From NCBI GenBank assembly GCA_035627835.1, contig DASPKX010000092.1, forward strand, positions 1 to 12,148: DNA of 12,148 nt, given 5' to 3'. Below the pieces are notes generated by a model. It was not told the DNA's origin and did no database searches. It worked only from the letters and a program-made list of their open reading frames with translations. The DNA comes from DASPKX01 sp035627835. Lineage in GTDB: Bacteria > Verrucomicrobiota > Verrucomicrobiia > Limisphaerales > SXQI01. Below are positions 1 through 6,439 of this stretch, piece by piece (the first letter of the stretch is position 1; every line of letters begins with the position of its first letter). The position numbers and the translations under genes were made by a program.

Positions 1-38
1 GTTAAATCTTTAGCGGCTGGAGCATTGGATTCAGACAC
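1..38 (-). CDS. rpsE: 30S ribosomal protein S5, N-terminal fragment
   Basis: Only the first 12 codons and two bases of a thirteenth lie in the window; the gene runs off the left edge. Reading starts at a GTG at 38-36 and gives MSESNAPAAKDL. An in-frame TAG at 53-51 rules out a longer form with an ordinary start. A Shine-Dalgarno-like AGGAAA lies at 52-47, about 10 nt before the GTG. The neighbouring TTG (40-38) is in another frame and soon meets a stop. Identity rests mainly on position: rpsE follows rplR in the spc operon of nearly all bacteria, and an Ala-rich, unstructured N-terminus is usual for S5. None of the S5 RNA-binding domain is visible, so the call is by context. Confidence 0.75.
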   Translation of the reverse strand, partial: MSESNAPAAKDL

Positions 39-62
39 AACGATAATTTCCTAAAAAGTGGG

Positions 63-428
63 TTAGAACTGCAGGCCAGCTTCGCGAGCGGCATCAGCCA
101 GAGCTTTGACTTTGCCGTGGTAACGAGCCCCATTGCGATCAAAAACGACGGCGGAGATGCCCGCTTTCTTGGCGGCTTCAGCAGCGATGGAGCCGATGCG
201 CTTGGCGCTTTCCACGTTGGCTTTGAACTTGTGATCGCTTGGAAGGTCTTTGCTGCGGGTGGTTGCGCCAGCCAGGGTGCGGCCAGCGGTGTCGTCAATG
301 AACTGCACATAAATGTGCTGCCCAGTGAAGGAGACACTCATGCGGGGGCGTTCTGGAGTGCCGACAACCTTCTTGCGGATGCGCCAGGCGCGAAGCTGCT
401 TAAGCTGATGTTTCTTTTCTGTTCTCAT
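63..428 (-). CDS. rplR: 50S ribosomal protein L18
   Basis: L18 binds 5S rRNA with L5 and helps dock it into the central protuberance of the large subunit. The 121-residue product has a basic N-terminus (1-20), the RPRMSVSFTGQHIYVQFIDD segment (27-46) and the typical C-terminal stretch from VVFDRNGARYHGKVKALAD (94-112) to GLQF. The ATG at 428 was chosen because it gives the usual family length and N-terminus. The frame stays open to a TTG at 464, which would add 12 atypical residues. No Shine-Dalgarno sequence precedes the ATG. Instead a strong hairpin ends 10 nt upstream in a 60-nt gap after rplF, the longest within the S10-spc part. This suggests that initiation depends on RNA structure or on coupling, but that is inference. 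Confidence 0.95.
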   Translation of the reverse strand: MRTEKKHQLKQLRAWRIRKKVVGTPERPRMSVSFTGQHIYVQFIDDTAGRTLAGATTRSKDLPSDHKFKANVESAKRIGSIAAEAAKKAGISAVVFDRNGARYHGKVKALADAAREAGLQF

Positions 429-438
429 TTTAACATAA

Positions 439-462
439 GGGCCACGGAAGTTGCCGTAGCCC
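439..462 (-). promoter_or_regulatory. Hairpin in the rplF-rplR spacer
   Basis: In the minus-strand transcript GGGCUACGG (462-454) pairs with CCGUGGCCC (447-439) around a 6-nt loop CAACUU. This is a 9-bp stem with one internal U-G wobble and three GC pairs at its base. In the plus-strand orientation the wobble becomes an A-C mismatch, so the structure fits the sense mRNA better. It ends 10 nt before the rplR ATG and is not followed by a U tract, so it is not a terminator. It may control rplR translation, bind a ribosomal protein or be a processing site; function is unknown. Confidence 0.5.
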
Positions 463-488
463 AACTAACGTAAATAACGGGTTCCGGA

Positions 489-1025
489 TTACTGGACGGT
501 CTTGCCTTCCTTGCGCGTGATCTTCTCGTCGGAGTAGCGCACGCCCTTGCCCTTATAAGGCTCCGGCGGGTAGTAGCTGCGGATTTCCGCGGCCACCTGC
601 CCTACGACCTGCTTGCTGGGCCCTTCAATGGTCACCTTGGTGTTTTCATCCACCGTGACTTTGATTTGGTCAGGAATTGGATAGCTGATCGGGTGCGAAT
701 ATCCCAGGCTCAGATTGATCTGCTTGCCTGCGACAGCGGCCTTGAAGCCGACGCCATGGATCTCGAGCTTCTTCATGAAGCCATCGCTCACGCCCTTGAG
801 CATGTTGTTGATGATGGAGCGGCTCAATCCGTGCAGGGACTTGGCTTCGCGATCGTCACCTTTTCGGCTGACGACGATGTTGCCGTTTTCCTGGGCGGCG
901 GAGACGCGGGAGGGCAACTCCCAGTTGAGCTTGCCTTTGGGCCCCTCAACAGAAATCTGCTGCCCTTTGATGTCGACCTTCACCTTGGCGGGGATGGTGA
1001 CGGGCTGTTTACCAATTCGTGACAT
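489..1025 (-). CDS. rplF: 50S ribosomal protein L6
   Basis: L6 is a two-domain large-subunit protein that binds 23S rRNA near the factor-binding site and the sarcin-ricin loop. The 178-residue length is normal. Visible hallmarks are MSRIGKQPVTIP at the N-terminus, the EGPKG turn at 28-32, the repeated EGPSKQVVGQVAAEIR helix in the second domain (134-149) and the L6 signature PEPYKGKGVRY at 154-164. The ATG at 1025 is the natural start; the nearest purine-rich element, AGG, is only 2 nt away, so Shine-Dalgarno pairing is poor. The gene lies 20 nt after rpsH and is followed by the long hairpin-bearing gap before rplR. Confidence 0.98.
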   Translation of the reverse strand: MSRIGKQPVTIPAKVKVDIKGQQISVEGPKGKLNWELPSRVSAAQENGNIVVSRKGDDREAKSLHGLSRSIINNMLKGVSDGFMKKLEIHGVGFKAAVAGKQINLSLGYSHPISYPIPDQIKVTVDENTKVTIEGPSKQVVGQVAAEIRSYYPPEPYKGKGVRYSDEKITRKEGKTVQ

Positions 1026-1045
1026 AACCTGCGGAGCTTAAAGTT

Positions 1046-1435
1046 TTACCAAACGAAGGCGAGCAATTCGCCGCCAACATTATTTTTGCGGGCTTCGATG
1101 CCCGTCATGACACCGCGAGGAGTCGAGACGATGGCAACACCCATGCCGCCGAGCACGCGGGGAATCTCGCCCACGGCCACATAACGGCGAAGACCTGGCT
1201 TGCTGACGCGCTTGAGGCCGGCGATGACGCCTTTGCGGCCTTGATATTTCAAGCGGAGCTTGAGCTTCTTGACGGCGTCCCCTTCGACGGAGAATTCGCT
1301 GATGTACCCTTCCTTCTTCAGAATGCGGGCGACGCTTTCTTTCAGTTTGGAATGGCTCATGGAGATCTCAGGGATCTGCGCGTTGCTGGCGTTGCGGACG
1401 CGCGTGAGCATGTCGGCCAATGGATCGGTTATCAT
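1046..1435 (-). CDS. rpsH: 30S ribosomal protein S8
   Basis: S8 is a primary 16S rRNA-binding protein needed for assembly of the central domain. In E. coli it is also the repressor of the spc operon, acting at the rplE region. The 129-residue product starts MITDPLADMLTRVRNA, as most S8 proteins do, and ends with the family signature STPRGVMTGIEARKNN (104-119) followed by VGGELLAFVW. The usual Cys near the C-terminus (LC.V) is Ala here. The start at 1435 is 4 nt after the rpsN stop, so translational coupling is likely. I did not identify an S8-binding fold near rplE; gaps there are only 3-5 nt, so any site would have to lie inside coding sequence. Confidence 0.98.
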   Translation of the reverse strand: MITDPLADMLTRVRNASNAQIPEISMSHSKLKESVARILKKEGYISEFSVEGDAVKKLKLRLKYQGRKGVIAGLKRVSKPGLRRYVAVGEIPRVLGGMGVAIVSTPRGVMTGIEARKNNVGGELLAFVW

Positions 1436-1439
1436 AAGC

Positions 1440-1709
1440 TTACCAGCTCGCTTTCGTTACGCCTGGGATCAGGCCGTTCAATGCCGCTTCGCGGAAGGTC
1501 AAGCGGGAGACGCCGAACTTGCGGAGGTATGCATGGCGGCGGCCGCTGTAATTGCAGCGATTCACAACGCGCACCGGGCTTGCGTTCTTCGGGAGCTTGG
1601 AGAGGGCGGCATAATCATGCTTGGCCTTCAACTCCGCGCGGAGGGCCGCGTACTTCTTGGCGGTCTCCAGCTTCTTCTTATTGCGTTCCAACCACGCTTT
1701 CTTAGGCAT
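1440..1709 (-). CDS. rpsN: 30S ribosomal protein S14 (zinc-free form)
   Basis: S14 sits in the head of the small subunit. The 89-residue product matches the medium-length, zinc-independent type: it has one Cys (residue 52) and no CxxC pairs, unlike the 61-residue zinc-ribbon form. Core motifs are RCNYSGRRHAYLRKFGVSR (51-69), REAALNGLIPG (73-83) and the invariant C-terminal KASW. The N-terminal half is a lysine-rich helix. The start at 1709 lies 5 nt after the rplE stop and has no Shine-Dalgarno sequence, so it is probably translated by coupling. Having this form means the protein does not depend on zinc supply. Whether a zinc-type paralogue exists elsewhere cannot be seen. Confidence 0.98.
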   Translation of the reverse strand: MPKKAWLERNKKKLETAKKYAALRAELKAKHDYAALSKLPKNASPVRVVNRCNYSGRRHAYLRKFGVSRLTFREAALNGLIPGVTKASW

Positions 1710-1714
1710 AACAA

Positions 1715-2260
1715 TTAACGATTTTCAGCAAAGGGGAAACCCATCAGCTTGAGCAGGTCGAGAGCTTCAGCGTTTGTCGGGGCGTTCGTCACGATGGTGA
1801 TGTCCATCCCCTGGGTTCTTTTAATTTTGTCCAATTCGATTTCCGGGAAGATAGTCTGATCCGGAATGCCAATCGAGTAGTTTCCACGGCCATCAAAGGC
1901 GCGAGTGGTCATGCCGCGGAAGTCGCGAATGCGCGGAAGCGCGGCAGCCACCAGGCGGTCAAAGAACTCGTACATCGCCTCGCGGCGGAGCGTCACATGG
2001 CAGCCAATGGGCTGGCCTTTGCGCAGCTTGAAGTTCGCTATGCTCTTGCGGGCGCGGTCCACAACGGGCTTGCGGCCGGTGATGGCGGTGAGGTCGCGCG
2101 CCGCGTCATCGATGGCGTTCTTTTCCAGGCTGGCGGGCACGCCCATGTGAATGACGATCTTCTCGATCCGGGGCACCTGATGCACATTGCCGTATTTGCG
2201 CTTGTCCATCAGGGCAGGACGAACTTCGTCCTGATATTTTTTATAAAGTCTCGCGTTCAT
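1715..2260 (-). CDS. rplE: 50S ribosomal protein L5
   Basis: L5 carries 5S rRNA into the central protuberance and contacts P-site tRNA and S13. At 181 residues it has the usual length. Recognisable segments are YGNVHQVPRIEKIVIHMGV (23-41), the TGRKPVVDRARKSIANFKLR stretch (61-80), which is highly conserved, LRDF-like PRIRDFRGM (109-117) and the GNYSIGIPDQTIFPEI region (126-141). The start ATG at 2260 is 3 nt after the rplX stop with no Shine-Dalgarno element, which points to coupling with L24. Together with rplR this window encodes both main 5S rRNA-binding proteins. Confidence 0.98.
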   Translation of the reverse strand: MNARLYKKYQDEVRPALMDKRKYGNVHQVPRIEKIVIHMGVPASLEKNAIDDAARDLTAITGRKPVVDRARKSIANFKLRKGQPIGCHVTLRREAMYEFFDRLVAAALPRIRDFRGMTTRAFDGRGNYSIGIPDQTIFPEIELDKIKRTQGMDITIVTNAPTNAEALDLLKLMGFPFAENR

Positions 2261-2263
2261 TGC

Positions 2264-2545
2264 TTACTGTTGCGCAGCGGCGGGAGCTTTGCCCCGCTTG
2301 CTCGCGCGCTCATCAAATCTTGCGGCAGCCATGACATTGGAGAGAGCGATGCTGCCTTCGCGTTCCACGATTGCTCCCTGCGGATGCTGCTGGCTGCGGC
2401 GAGTGTGGCGCTTGATCATATTGATCCCCTCCACAATCACGCGCTGCCGGTCGCGCATCACTTCCAAAACTTTGCCGCGTTTGCCGCGGTCATCACCTGC
2501 GATAACGACGACTTCGTCGCCGCGTTTAATCGAAACTTGCGCCAT
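2264..2545 (-). CDS. rplX: 50S ribosomal protein L24
   Basis: L24 is an early assembly protein that binds the 5' end of 23S rRNA near the exit tunnel. The 93-residue product has an N-terminal KOW motif (about 7-34: KRGDEVVVIAGDDRGKRGKV then LEV), followed by the family stretch VEGINMIKRHTRRSQQHPQG (38-57). It is about 10 residues shorter than many L24 proteins and ends in a short Ala/Gln tail; it has no zinc-finger-like Cys residues. A GAGG about 11 nt upstream overlaps the end of rplN. The gap to rplN is 3 nt. Confidence 0.97.
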   Translation of the reverse strand: MAQVSIKRGDEVVVIAGDDRGKRGKVLEVMRDRQRVIVEGINMIKRHTRRSQQHPQGAIVEREGSIALSNVMAAARFDERASKRGKAPAAAQQ

Positions 2546-2548
2546 AAC

Positions 2549-2914
2549 TCAGAGAACCTCCGGGGCCAGGGAAATAATTTTCATGAACTTCAGGTCGCGC
2601 AGCTCGCGTGCAACCGGGCCGAAAATGCGGGTGCCGCGTGGGTTGTGCTCCTTGTCGATGATGACGATGGCGTTGGAGTCAAAGCGCAGGTAGGAGCCAT
2701 CCGCGCGGCGGATGGGCTGCCGGGTGCGCACGACCACAGCGGTGACGACTTCACCCTTTTTGACGGTGCCGTCCGGGGCGGCCTCTTTGATGTGGGCCTT
2801 GATGACGTCGCCAACACGGGCGTAGCGCTGGTTGCGCCCGAGCACGCCGATGGCAGCGGCGCGCTTGGCGCCGGTGTTGTCAGCCACGTCTAAAATGGAA
2901 CGAACTTGCAACAT
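2549..2914 (-). CDS. rplN: 50S ribosomal protein L14
   Basis: L14 is a small beta-barrel protein at the subunit interface, contacting 16S rRNA (bridge B8) and L19. The 121-residue sequence is canonical: LDVADNTGAKRA (8-19), a conserved core with VKKGEVVTAVVVRTR (51-65) and the C-terminal signature GTRIFGPVARELR (94-106) followed by FMKIISLAPEVL. It begins MLQ, where many relatives have MIQ. A good Shine-Dalgarno, GAGGA, lies 4-5 nt before the ATG in the 11-nt gap after rpsQ. The stop is TGA, whereas most neighbours use TAA. Confidence 0.98.
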   Translation of the reverse strand: MLQVRSILDVADNTGAKRAAAIGVLGRNQRYARVGDVIKAHIKEAAPDGTVKKGEVVTAVVVRTRQPIRRADGSYLRFDSNAIVIIDKEHNPRGTRIFGPVARELRDLKFMKIISLAPEVL

Positions 2915-2925
2915 AACTTCCTCAA

Positions 2926-3240
2926 TTAGGCAGTGGCAGCTTCGTCAGCAGCCCCGCGTTCGACGACTTCGACCAACCGCCAGCTCTTCGTCTTGGAGAG
3001 AGGACGGGTTTCCTGGATGCGGACGCGATCGCCCACATTGGCCTCTTCGCGCTCGTCATGAGCGTAAAATTTCTTGAAGCGGGTGACCACCTTCTTAAAT
3101 TGAGGGTGGCGGATGCGGCGCTCGACGCGAACCACAATGGTCTTGTCCATTTTGTTGGACACCACCTGGCCGACGCGCTCTTTGCGCTGGCGGCGTGCTT
3201 CTTCTGTCGTGGGCGCTGGGGCAGTCTGAGTCTCAGCCAT
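2926..3240 (-). CDS. rpsQ: 30S ribosomal protein S17
   Basis: S17 is an OB-fold primary binder of the 5' domain of 16S rRNA. The core is clear: RVGQVVSNKMDKTIVVRVER (22-41), the HPQFKKVVTRFKKFYAHDE loop (45-63) and the signature GDRVRIQETRPLSKTKSWRL (70-89). At 104 residues it is about 20 longer than the E. coli protein. The extra length is a Pro/Thr/Glu-rich N-terminal arm (1-16) and an acidic Ala tail (96-104). The start at 3240 is supported by AGGA 9 nt upstream in a 14-nt gap after rpmC. Confidence 0.97.
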   Translation of the reverse strand: MAETQTAPAPTTEEARRQRKERVGQVVSNKMDKTIVVRVERRIRHPQFKKVVTRFKKFYAHDEREEANVGDRVRIQETRPLSKTKSWRLVEVVERGAADEAATA

Positions 3241-3254
3241 ATTCTAAAATCCTG

Positions 3255-3458
3255 TTAAGCAGCTTTGGAGGTCAAGCGCAGGTGCGAGAGCTGCGTCTCA
3301 ATCCGGGCGATATCGCGGCGGAGGGTGCGCAAGCGGGCGGGCTTCTCCAATTGGGCGGAAGCCTTCTGCAGGCGCAGGTTAAACAGCTCCTGGCGCATGT
3401 CGCGGCTGCGGGCAAGCAGCTCGGCCTGGGTTAAATCACGAATTTCGGACATCTTCAT
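3255..3458 (-). CDS. rpmC: 50S ribosomal protein L29
   Basis: L29 is a two-helix protein beside the exit tunnel, next to L23, where nascent-chain factors dock. The 67-residue product shows the pattern EIRDLTQAELLARSRDMRQE (5-24), LFNLRLQKASAQLEKPARLR (25-44) and an arginine-rich second helix (RRDIARIETQL). Two starts are possible, ATG at 3458 and ATG at 3452. The first is favoured because GGAG lies 8 nt before it. The gene sits in its standard place between rplP and rpsQ with gaps of 15 and 14 nt. Confidence 0.97.
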   Translation of the reverse strand: MKMSEIRDLTQAELLARSRDMRQELFNLRLQKASAQLEKPARLRTLRRDIARIETQLSHLRLTSKAA

Positions 3459-3473
3459 ATTGGGTTCTCCGGA

Positions 3474-3896
3474 TTAGGCGGCCAGCGCGTGGCGTGAAAC
3501 GAACTTCGTGCGCATCGGGAGTTTGGTTGCGGCCAAGCGCAGAGCTTCGCGAGCAACAGCTTCAGTGACGCCATCAACCTCAAAGAGGATGTTGGCCGGG
3601 CGAATGACGGCAACCCACGATTCAACGCCGCCTTTGCCAGTGCCCATTCGGACTTCGAGGGGCTTCTTGGTGAACGACTTGTCCGGGAAAATACGAATCC
3701 AGACCTTGCCGCGGCGCTTCATGAAGCGGGTGAGCGCGACACGGGCAGCTTCAATCTGCTTGGTGTCAAGCCAGCAGCGGTCCATGGACTGCAAACCGTA
3801 CTCGCCGAATGCAACGGTGGCGCCGCGTGAAGCGAGGCCAGTGCGGCTGCCGCGCTGCATTTTGCGGTACTTAACTCTTGCGGGCATCATTGCCAT
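3474..3896 (-). CDS. rplP: 50S ribosomal protein L16
   Basis: L16 stabilises A-site tRNA and completes the peptidyl transferase region late in 50S assembly. The 140-residue product has KYRKMQRGSRTGLASRG (9-25), the helix QIEAARVALTRFMKRRGKVW (47-66), the RIFPDKSFTKKPLEVRMGTG turn (68-87) with Arg83 in the position of the arginine hydroxylated in E. coli, and the KGGVESWVAVI strand. ATG codons 1, 3 and 4 are all possible starts; the first has an AAGGA 5 nt upstream. A 34-nt gap separates it from rpsC. Confidence 0.97.
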   Translation of the reverse strand: MAMMPARVKYRKMQRGSRTGLASRGATVAFGEYGLQSMDRCWLDTKQIEAARVALTRFMKRRGKVWIRIFPDKSFTKKPLEVRMGTGKGGVESWVAVIRPANILFEVDGVTEAVAREALRLAATKLPMRTKFVSRHALAA

Positions 3897-3930
3897 ACAA
3901 ATCCTTCAGTCAAAAAGTTGCTCTTACAAT

Positions 3931-4644
3931 TTAGGCTTGGACGGGAGCCGCAGTGGCAGCAGCGGCGGCTTCAGCGCGATCTGCGCGCTCGTCACGTTCC
4001 GCTTGCTTTTCCTTCTCGGTCTTCATCTCGCCTTTGCAAATCCAGACTTTGCAGCCCAGCTTGCCATAAAGGGTTTTGGCTTCAGCGAAGCCGTAATCAA
4101 TGTTCGCGCGAAGGGTGTGCAACGGCACGCTGCCTTCGTGATAGCTCTCAACGCGGGCCAGTTCAGCGCCGCCCAAACGGCCTGCGACGCGGACTTTGAT
4201 GCCAACCGCTTTCATGTCCATGGCGGTCTGGACCGCTTTCTTCATGGCGCGGCGGAAGGAAATGCGGCGCTCGAGCTGGAGAACGATGTTCTCAGCGACG
4301 AGCTGCGCGTCGGTCTCAGGATTCTTAACTTCCTGGATCTCGACGTAGATTTCCTTGCCGGTGAGGCGGCTCAGCTCTTCCTTGATCTTGTCGATCTCAG
4401 CGCCTTTGCGGCCGATGACAACGCCAGGACGAGCGGTGAAAATAGTGATGCGGCAGCGGGTGGCGGCGCGCTCAATCTGGATCTTGGGCACAGAAGCTGA
4501 CTCGAGCTTCTTCTTCAGGATCTCGCGGATGATGCGGTCTTCGTTCAGCAGTTTGCCAAAATCTTTTTTGTCGGCATACCACTTGGAGCGCCAGTCTTTG
4601 GTGACGGCAATGCGCAGACCTGTTGGGTTTGTCTTCTGTCCCAT
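3931..4644 (-). CDS. rpsC: 30S ribosomal protein S3
   Basis: S3 lines the mRNA entry tunnel and takes part in the helicase activity of the ribosome. The 237-residue product begins MGQKTNPTGLR and has a type II KH domain with VIGRKG at 76-81. The entry-site residues Arg131, Arg132 and Lys135 match those described for E. coli at the same numbers. The C-terminal domain carries GRLGGAELARVE (155-166) and the GSVPLHTLRANIDYG segment (171-185). After about residue 206 comes a low-complexity tail of Lys/Glu/Arg then Ala (to 237). The start at 4644 is 1 nt after the rplV stop with no Shine-Dalgarno sequence, so coupling to rplV is likely. Confidence 0.98.
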   Translation of the reverse strand: MGQKTNPTGLRIAVTKDWRSKWYADKKDFGKLLNEDRIIREILKKKLESASVPKIQIERAATRCRITIFTARPGVVIGRKGAEIDKIKEELSRLTGKEIYVEIQEVKNPETDAQLVAENIVLQLERRISFRRAMKKAVQTAMDMKAVGIKVRVAGRLGGAELARVESYHEGSVPLHTLRANIDYGFAEAKTLYGKLGCKVWICKGEMKTEKEKQAERDERADRAEAAAAATAAPVQA

Positions 4645-4645
4645 A

Positions 4646-4981
4646 TTACTTGGTGTCAGTTAAAACGATGCGGATGTGACAATTGCGCTTAATGATAGGG
4701 CCAAAAGAGCCACGGGCTTTCGGAACAATGCGCTTGTAGGAGGTCGCCTGGCCGGCAACTGCTTCCTTGACGATCAAGGATTCGCGGTTGAGCTGGTTGT
4801 TGTTCTCCGCGTTGGCAATCGCGCTCATGAGAGTCTTGCGAACCAGAGCGGCCGATTTGCGGGGGACAGCTTGCAGCACAGCGGCGGCGTCCACTGCGCG
4901 CATGCCGCGGATCTGGCGAACGACTTCGCGCATTTTCTGCGCGCTCATGCGCACATTTCTAGTCACTGATAAAACATCCAT
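4646..4981 (-). CDS. rplV: 50S ribosomal protein L22
   Basis: L22 lines the exit tunnel with a long beta hairpin and is a macrolide-resistance locus in many bacteria. The product (111 residues from the ATG at 4981) shows RMSAQKMREVVRQIRGMRA (11-29), the AIANAENNNQL helix (55-65) and the hairpin YKRIVPKARGSFGPIIKR (82-99). The hairpin is intact, with no insertion or deletion apparent. The frame extends to a TTG at 4990 that directly abuts the rpsS stop, but the ATG is preferred because it gives the usual N-terminus. Neither start has a Shine-Dalgarno sequence. The gap to rpsS is 9 nt. Confidence 0.96.
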   Translation of the reverse strand: MDVLSVTRNVRMSAQKMREVVRQIRGMRAVDAAAVLQAVPRKSAALVRKTLMSAIANAENNNQLNRESLIVKEAVAGQATSYKRIVPKARGSFGPIIKRNCHIRIVLTDTK

Positions 4982-4990
4982 AACAGGCAA

Positions 4991-5272
4991 CTATTTGGCT
5001 TCGGCTTTGGCGGTGTGCGAGCCGTGCTTCTTGAACGTGCGGGTGAGAGAGAACTCACCGAGGCGGTGGCCGACCATGTTTTCGGTCACGAAAACAGGCT
5101 GGAACACTTTGCCATTATGCACGTTGAAAGTATGGCCGACGAATTCCGGCGTGATCATGGAGCGCCTGGACCAGGTTTTGATCGGCTTTTTGGAGCCGCT
5201 GGTGTTCAGCTTCTCGATCTTGTCGAGAACATGGTGGTCCACAAACGGACCCTTTTTAATCGAGCGTCCCAT
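4991..5272 (-). CDS. rpsS: 30S ribosomal protein S19
   Basis: S19 lies in the head of the small subunit, pairs with S13 and forms inter-subunit bridges. The 93-residue sequence is a full match in layout: RSIKKGPFVDHHVLDKIEKL (3-22), KKPIKTWSRRSMITPEFVGH (28-47), FNVHNGKVFQPVFVTENMVG (49-68) and HRLGEFSLTRTFKKHG (69-84), with a short charged Ala/Lys/Glu tail. It uses TAG as stop. The start at 5272 lies 8 nt after the rplB stop with only a weak purine element. S10-operon order (rplB-rpsS-rplV-rpsC) is standard. Confidence 0.98.
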   Translation of the reverse strand: MGRSIKKGPFVDHHVLDKIEKLNTSGSKKPIKTWSRRSMITPEFVGHTFNVHNGKVFQPVFVTENMVGHRLGEFSLTRTFKKHGSHTAKAEAK

Positions 5273-5280
5273 ATACAGTC

Positions 5281-6126
5281 TTACTTAATTTTTGGGGGTT
5301 TGCCGTCGCGGCGAACCACAATGAAACGATTGGTGTCTTTATACTTCGCGCGGGTCTTGTAACCCTTGGTGATAACACCCCAGGGAGTCACAGGATGACC
5401 GCCACCAGAAGTCTTGCCGGCGCCGCCACCCATCGGATGGTCCACCGGGTTCTTGGCAACGCCGCGGCTCAGCGGGCGAATGCCACGATGACGGGCGCGG
5501 CCAGCTTTGCCGAGGACCACGTTTTCGTGCTCGGTGTTGCCGACCTGGCCAATGGTCGCCAGGCATTCATCGTTGAACTTGCGGATTTCACCGGAAGGCA
5601 AACGAACCTGGGCATACCCTTCGTCGCGAGACATCAGCGTGGCGCCACCGCCAGCGGTGCGAACCAATTGAGCGCCACGGCCCGGGAAGATTTCCAGGTT
5701 GTGAACAGTTAACCCAATCGGGATATTTTTCAAGGGCAATGCATTGCCGAGTTCAGGCGGCGCGCTGGGGCCGGAGCTGAGCTTCGCGCCAACCTGCAGG
5801 CCGACTGGAGCCAGGATGTAGCTGCGCTCACCATCCTTATATTCGAGCAGAGCCAGACGCGCGCTGCGAATCGGATCGTATTCGATCGCGACGACTGTGG
5901 CTTCCGCGCCGAAATTCTTGCGGCGGAAATCGACAGTGCGCACCTTTTGTTTGTGGCCCTGGCCGCGACCACGGGAGGTCACCCGGCCGTAGCTGTTGCG
6001 CCCGCCCGTTTTCTTGCGGGTGTAAACCAGCGATTTCTCGGGCTTGCTCTTGGTGATCTCGTCGAAGGACGCGATGCTGATGTAGCGCGTGCTCGGCGTT
6101 AAAGGTCTAAAAGTCTTCAGGGGCAT
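5281..6126 (-). CDS. rplB: 50S ribosomal protein L2
   Basis: L2 is one of the largest and most conserved 50S proteins, needed for subunit joining and peptidyl transferase function. The 281-residue product has RKKTGGRNSYGRVTSRGRGQ (37-56), the OB-fold and SH3-like core (about 70-200), GKAGRARHRGIRPLSRGVA (206-224) and the functional loop NPVDHPMGGGAG (226-237). The key His is at 230. Position 236 is Ala, where most bacteria have Glu (GGGEG), and 232 is Met where His is common. The reading frame is intact, so this looks like lineage variation. Start at 6126, 12 nt after rplW. Confidence 0.98.
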   Translation of the reverse strand: MPLKTFRPLTPSTRYISIASFDEITKSKPEKSLVYTRKKTGGRNSYGRVTSRGRGQGHKQKVRTVDFRRKNFGAEATVVAIEYDPIRSARLALLEYKDGERSYILAPVGLQVGAKLSSGPSAPPELGNALPLKNIPIGLTVHNLEIFPGRGAQLVRTAGGGATLMSRDEGYAQVRLPSGEIRKFNDECLATIGQVGNTEHENVVLGKAGRARHRGIRPLSRGVAKNPVDHPMGGGAGKTSGGGHPVTPWGVITKGYKTRAKYKDTNRFIVVRRDGKPPKIK

Positions 6127-6138
6127 AACTCAACTCTC

Positions 6139-6420
6139 TTAAGCAAGGGTGATTTTGTCGCCCTCCTTGAGGGTAACGATGGCTTTCTTCCAATCAGGGT
6201 CCTGGCCGGCAGCCTTGGTGTTCTGACGGCGATATTTGCCGCGAACATTGCGTGTGCTGACGCCGGTGACTTTGACTTTGAAAAGCTCTTCCACAGCCTG
6301 GCGGATCTGCACCTTGTTGGCGCGGCGATCAGCCACAATTGTGTATTGGTTGTACTTTTCCTGCTGCGCCGTCCCCTTCTCCGTCAGGCGCACCGTCTTA
6401 ATGACATCGTAATGGTTCAT
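6139..6420 (-). CDS. rplW: 50S ribosomal protein L23
   Basis: L23 forms the docking site for trigger factor and SRP at the tunnel exit. The product from the ATG at 6420 is 93 residues: MNHYDVIKTVRLTEKGTA (1-18), the beta-alpha-beta core NQYTIVADRRANKVQIRQAV (24-43), ELFKVKVTGVST and the tail segment DPDWKKAIVTLKEGDKI (75-91). The frame stays open to a TTG at 6438, but the ATG has one of the best ribosome-binding sites in the window, GAGGT 6 nt upstream (within 6426-6431), and gives the normal N-terminus. The gap to rplD is 19 nt. Confidence 0.97.
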   Translation of the reverse strand: MNHYDVIKTVRLTEKGTAQQEKYNQYTIVADRRANKVQIRQAVEELFKVKVTGVSTRNVRGKYRRQNTKAAGQDPDWKKAIVTLKEGDKITLA

Positions 6421-6439
6421 CTTGGGACCTCGGGGCAAA

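Noticed and set aside
429..464. Longer rplR from TTG at 464 (likewise rplV from TTG at 4990 and rplW from TTG at 6438)
   Set aside because: In each case a downstream ATG gives the family N-terminus, and for rplW it also has a good ribosome-binding site. The TTG versions lack support.
1997..2893. A 298-codon plus-strand frame over rplE, rplX and rplN
   Set aside because: Antisense shadow with the same cause; all three underlying ribosomal genes are complete.
3508..4500. A 330-codon plus-strand frame over rplP and rpsC
   Set aside because: Antisense shadow of two real genes. It crosses the rplP-rpsC gap only by chance and matches no known family.
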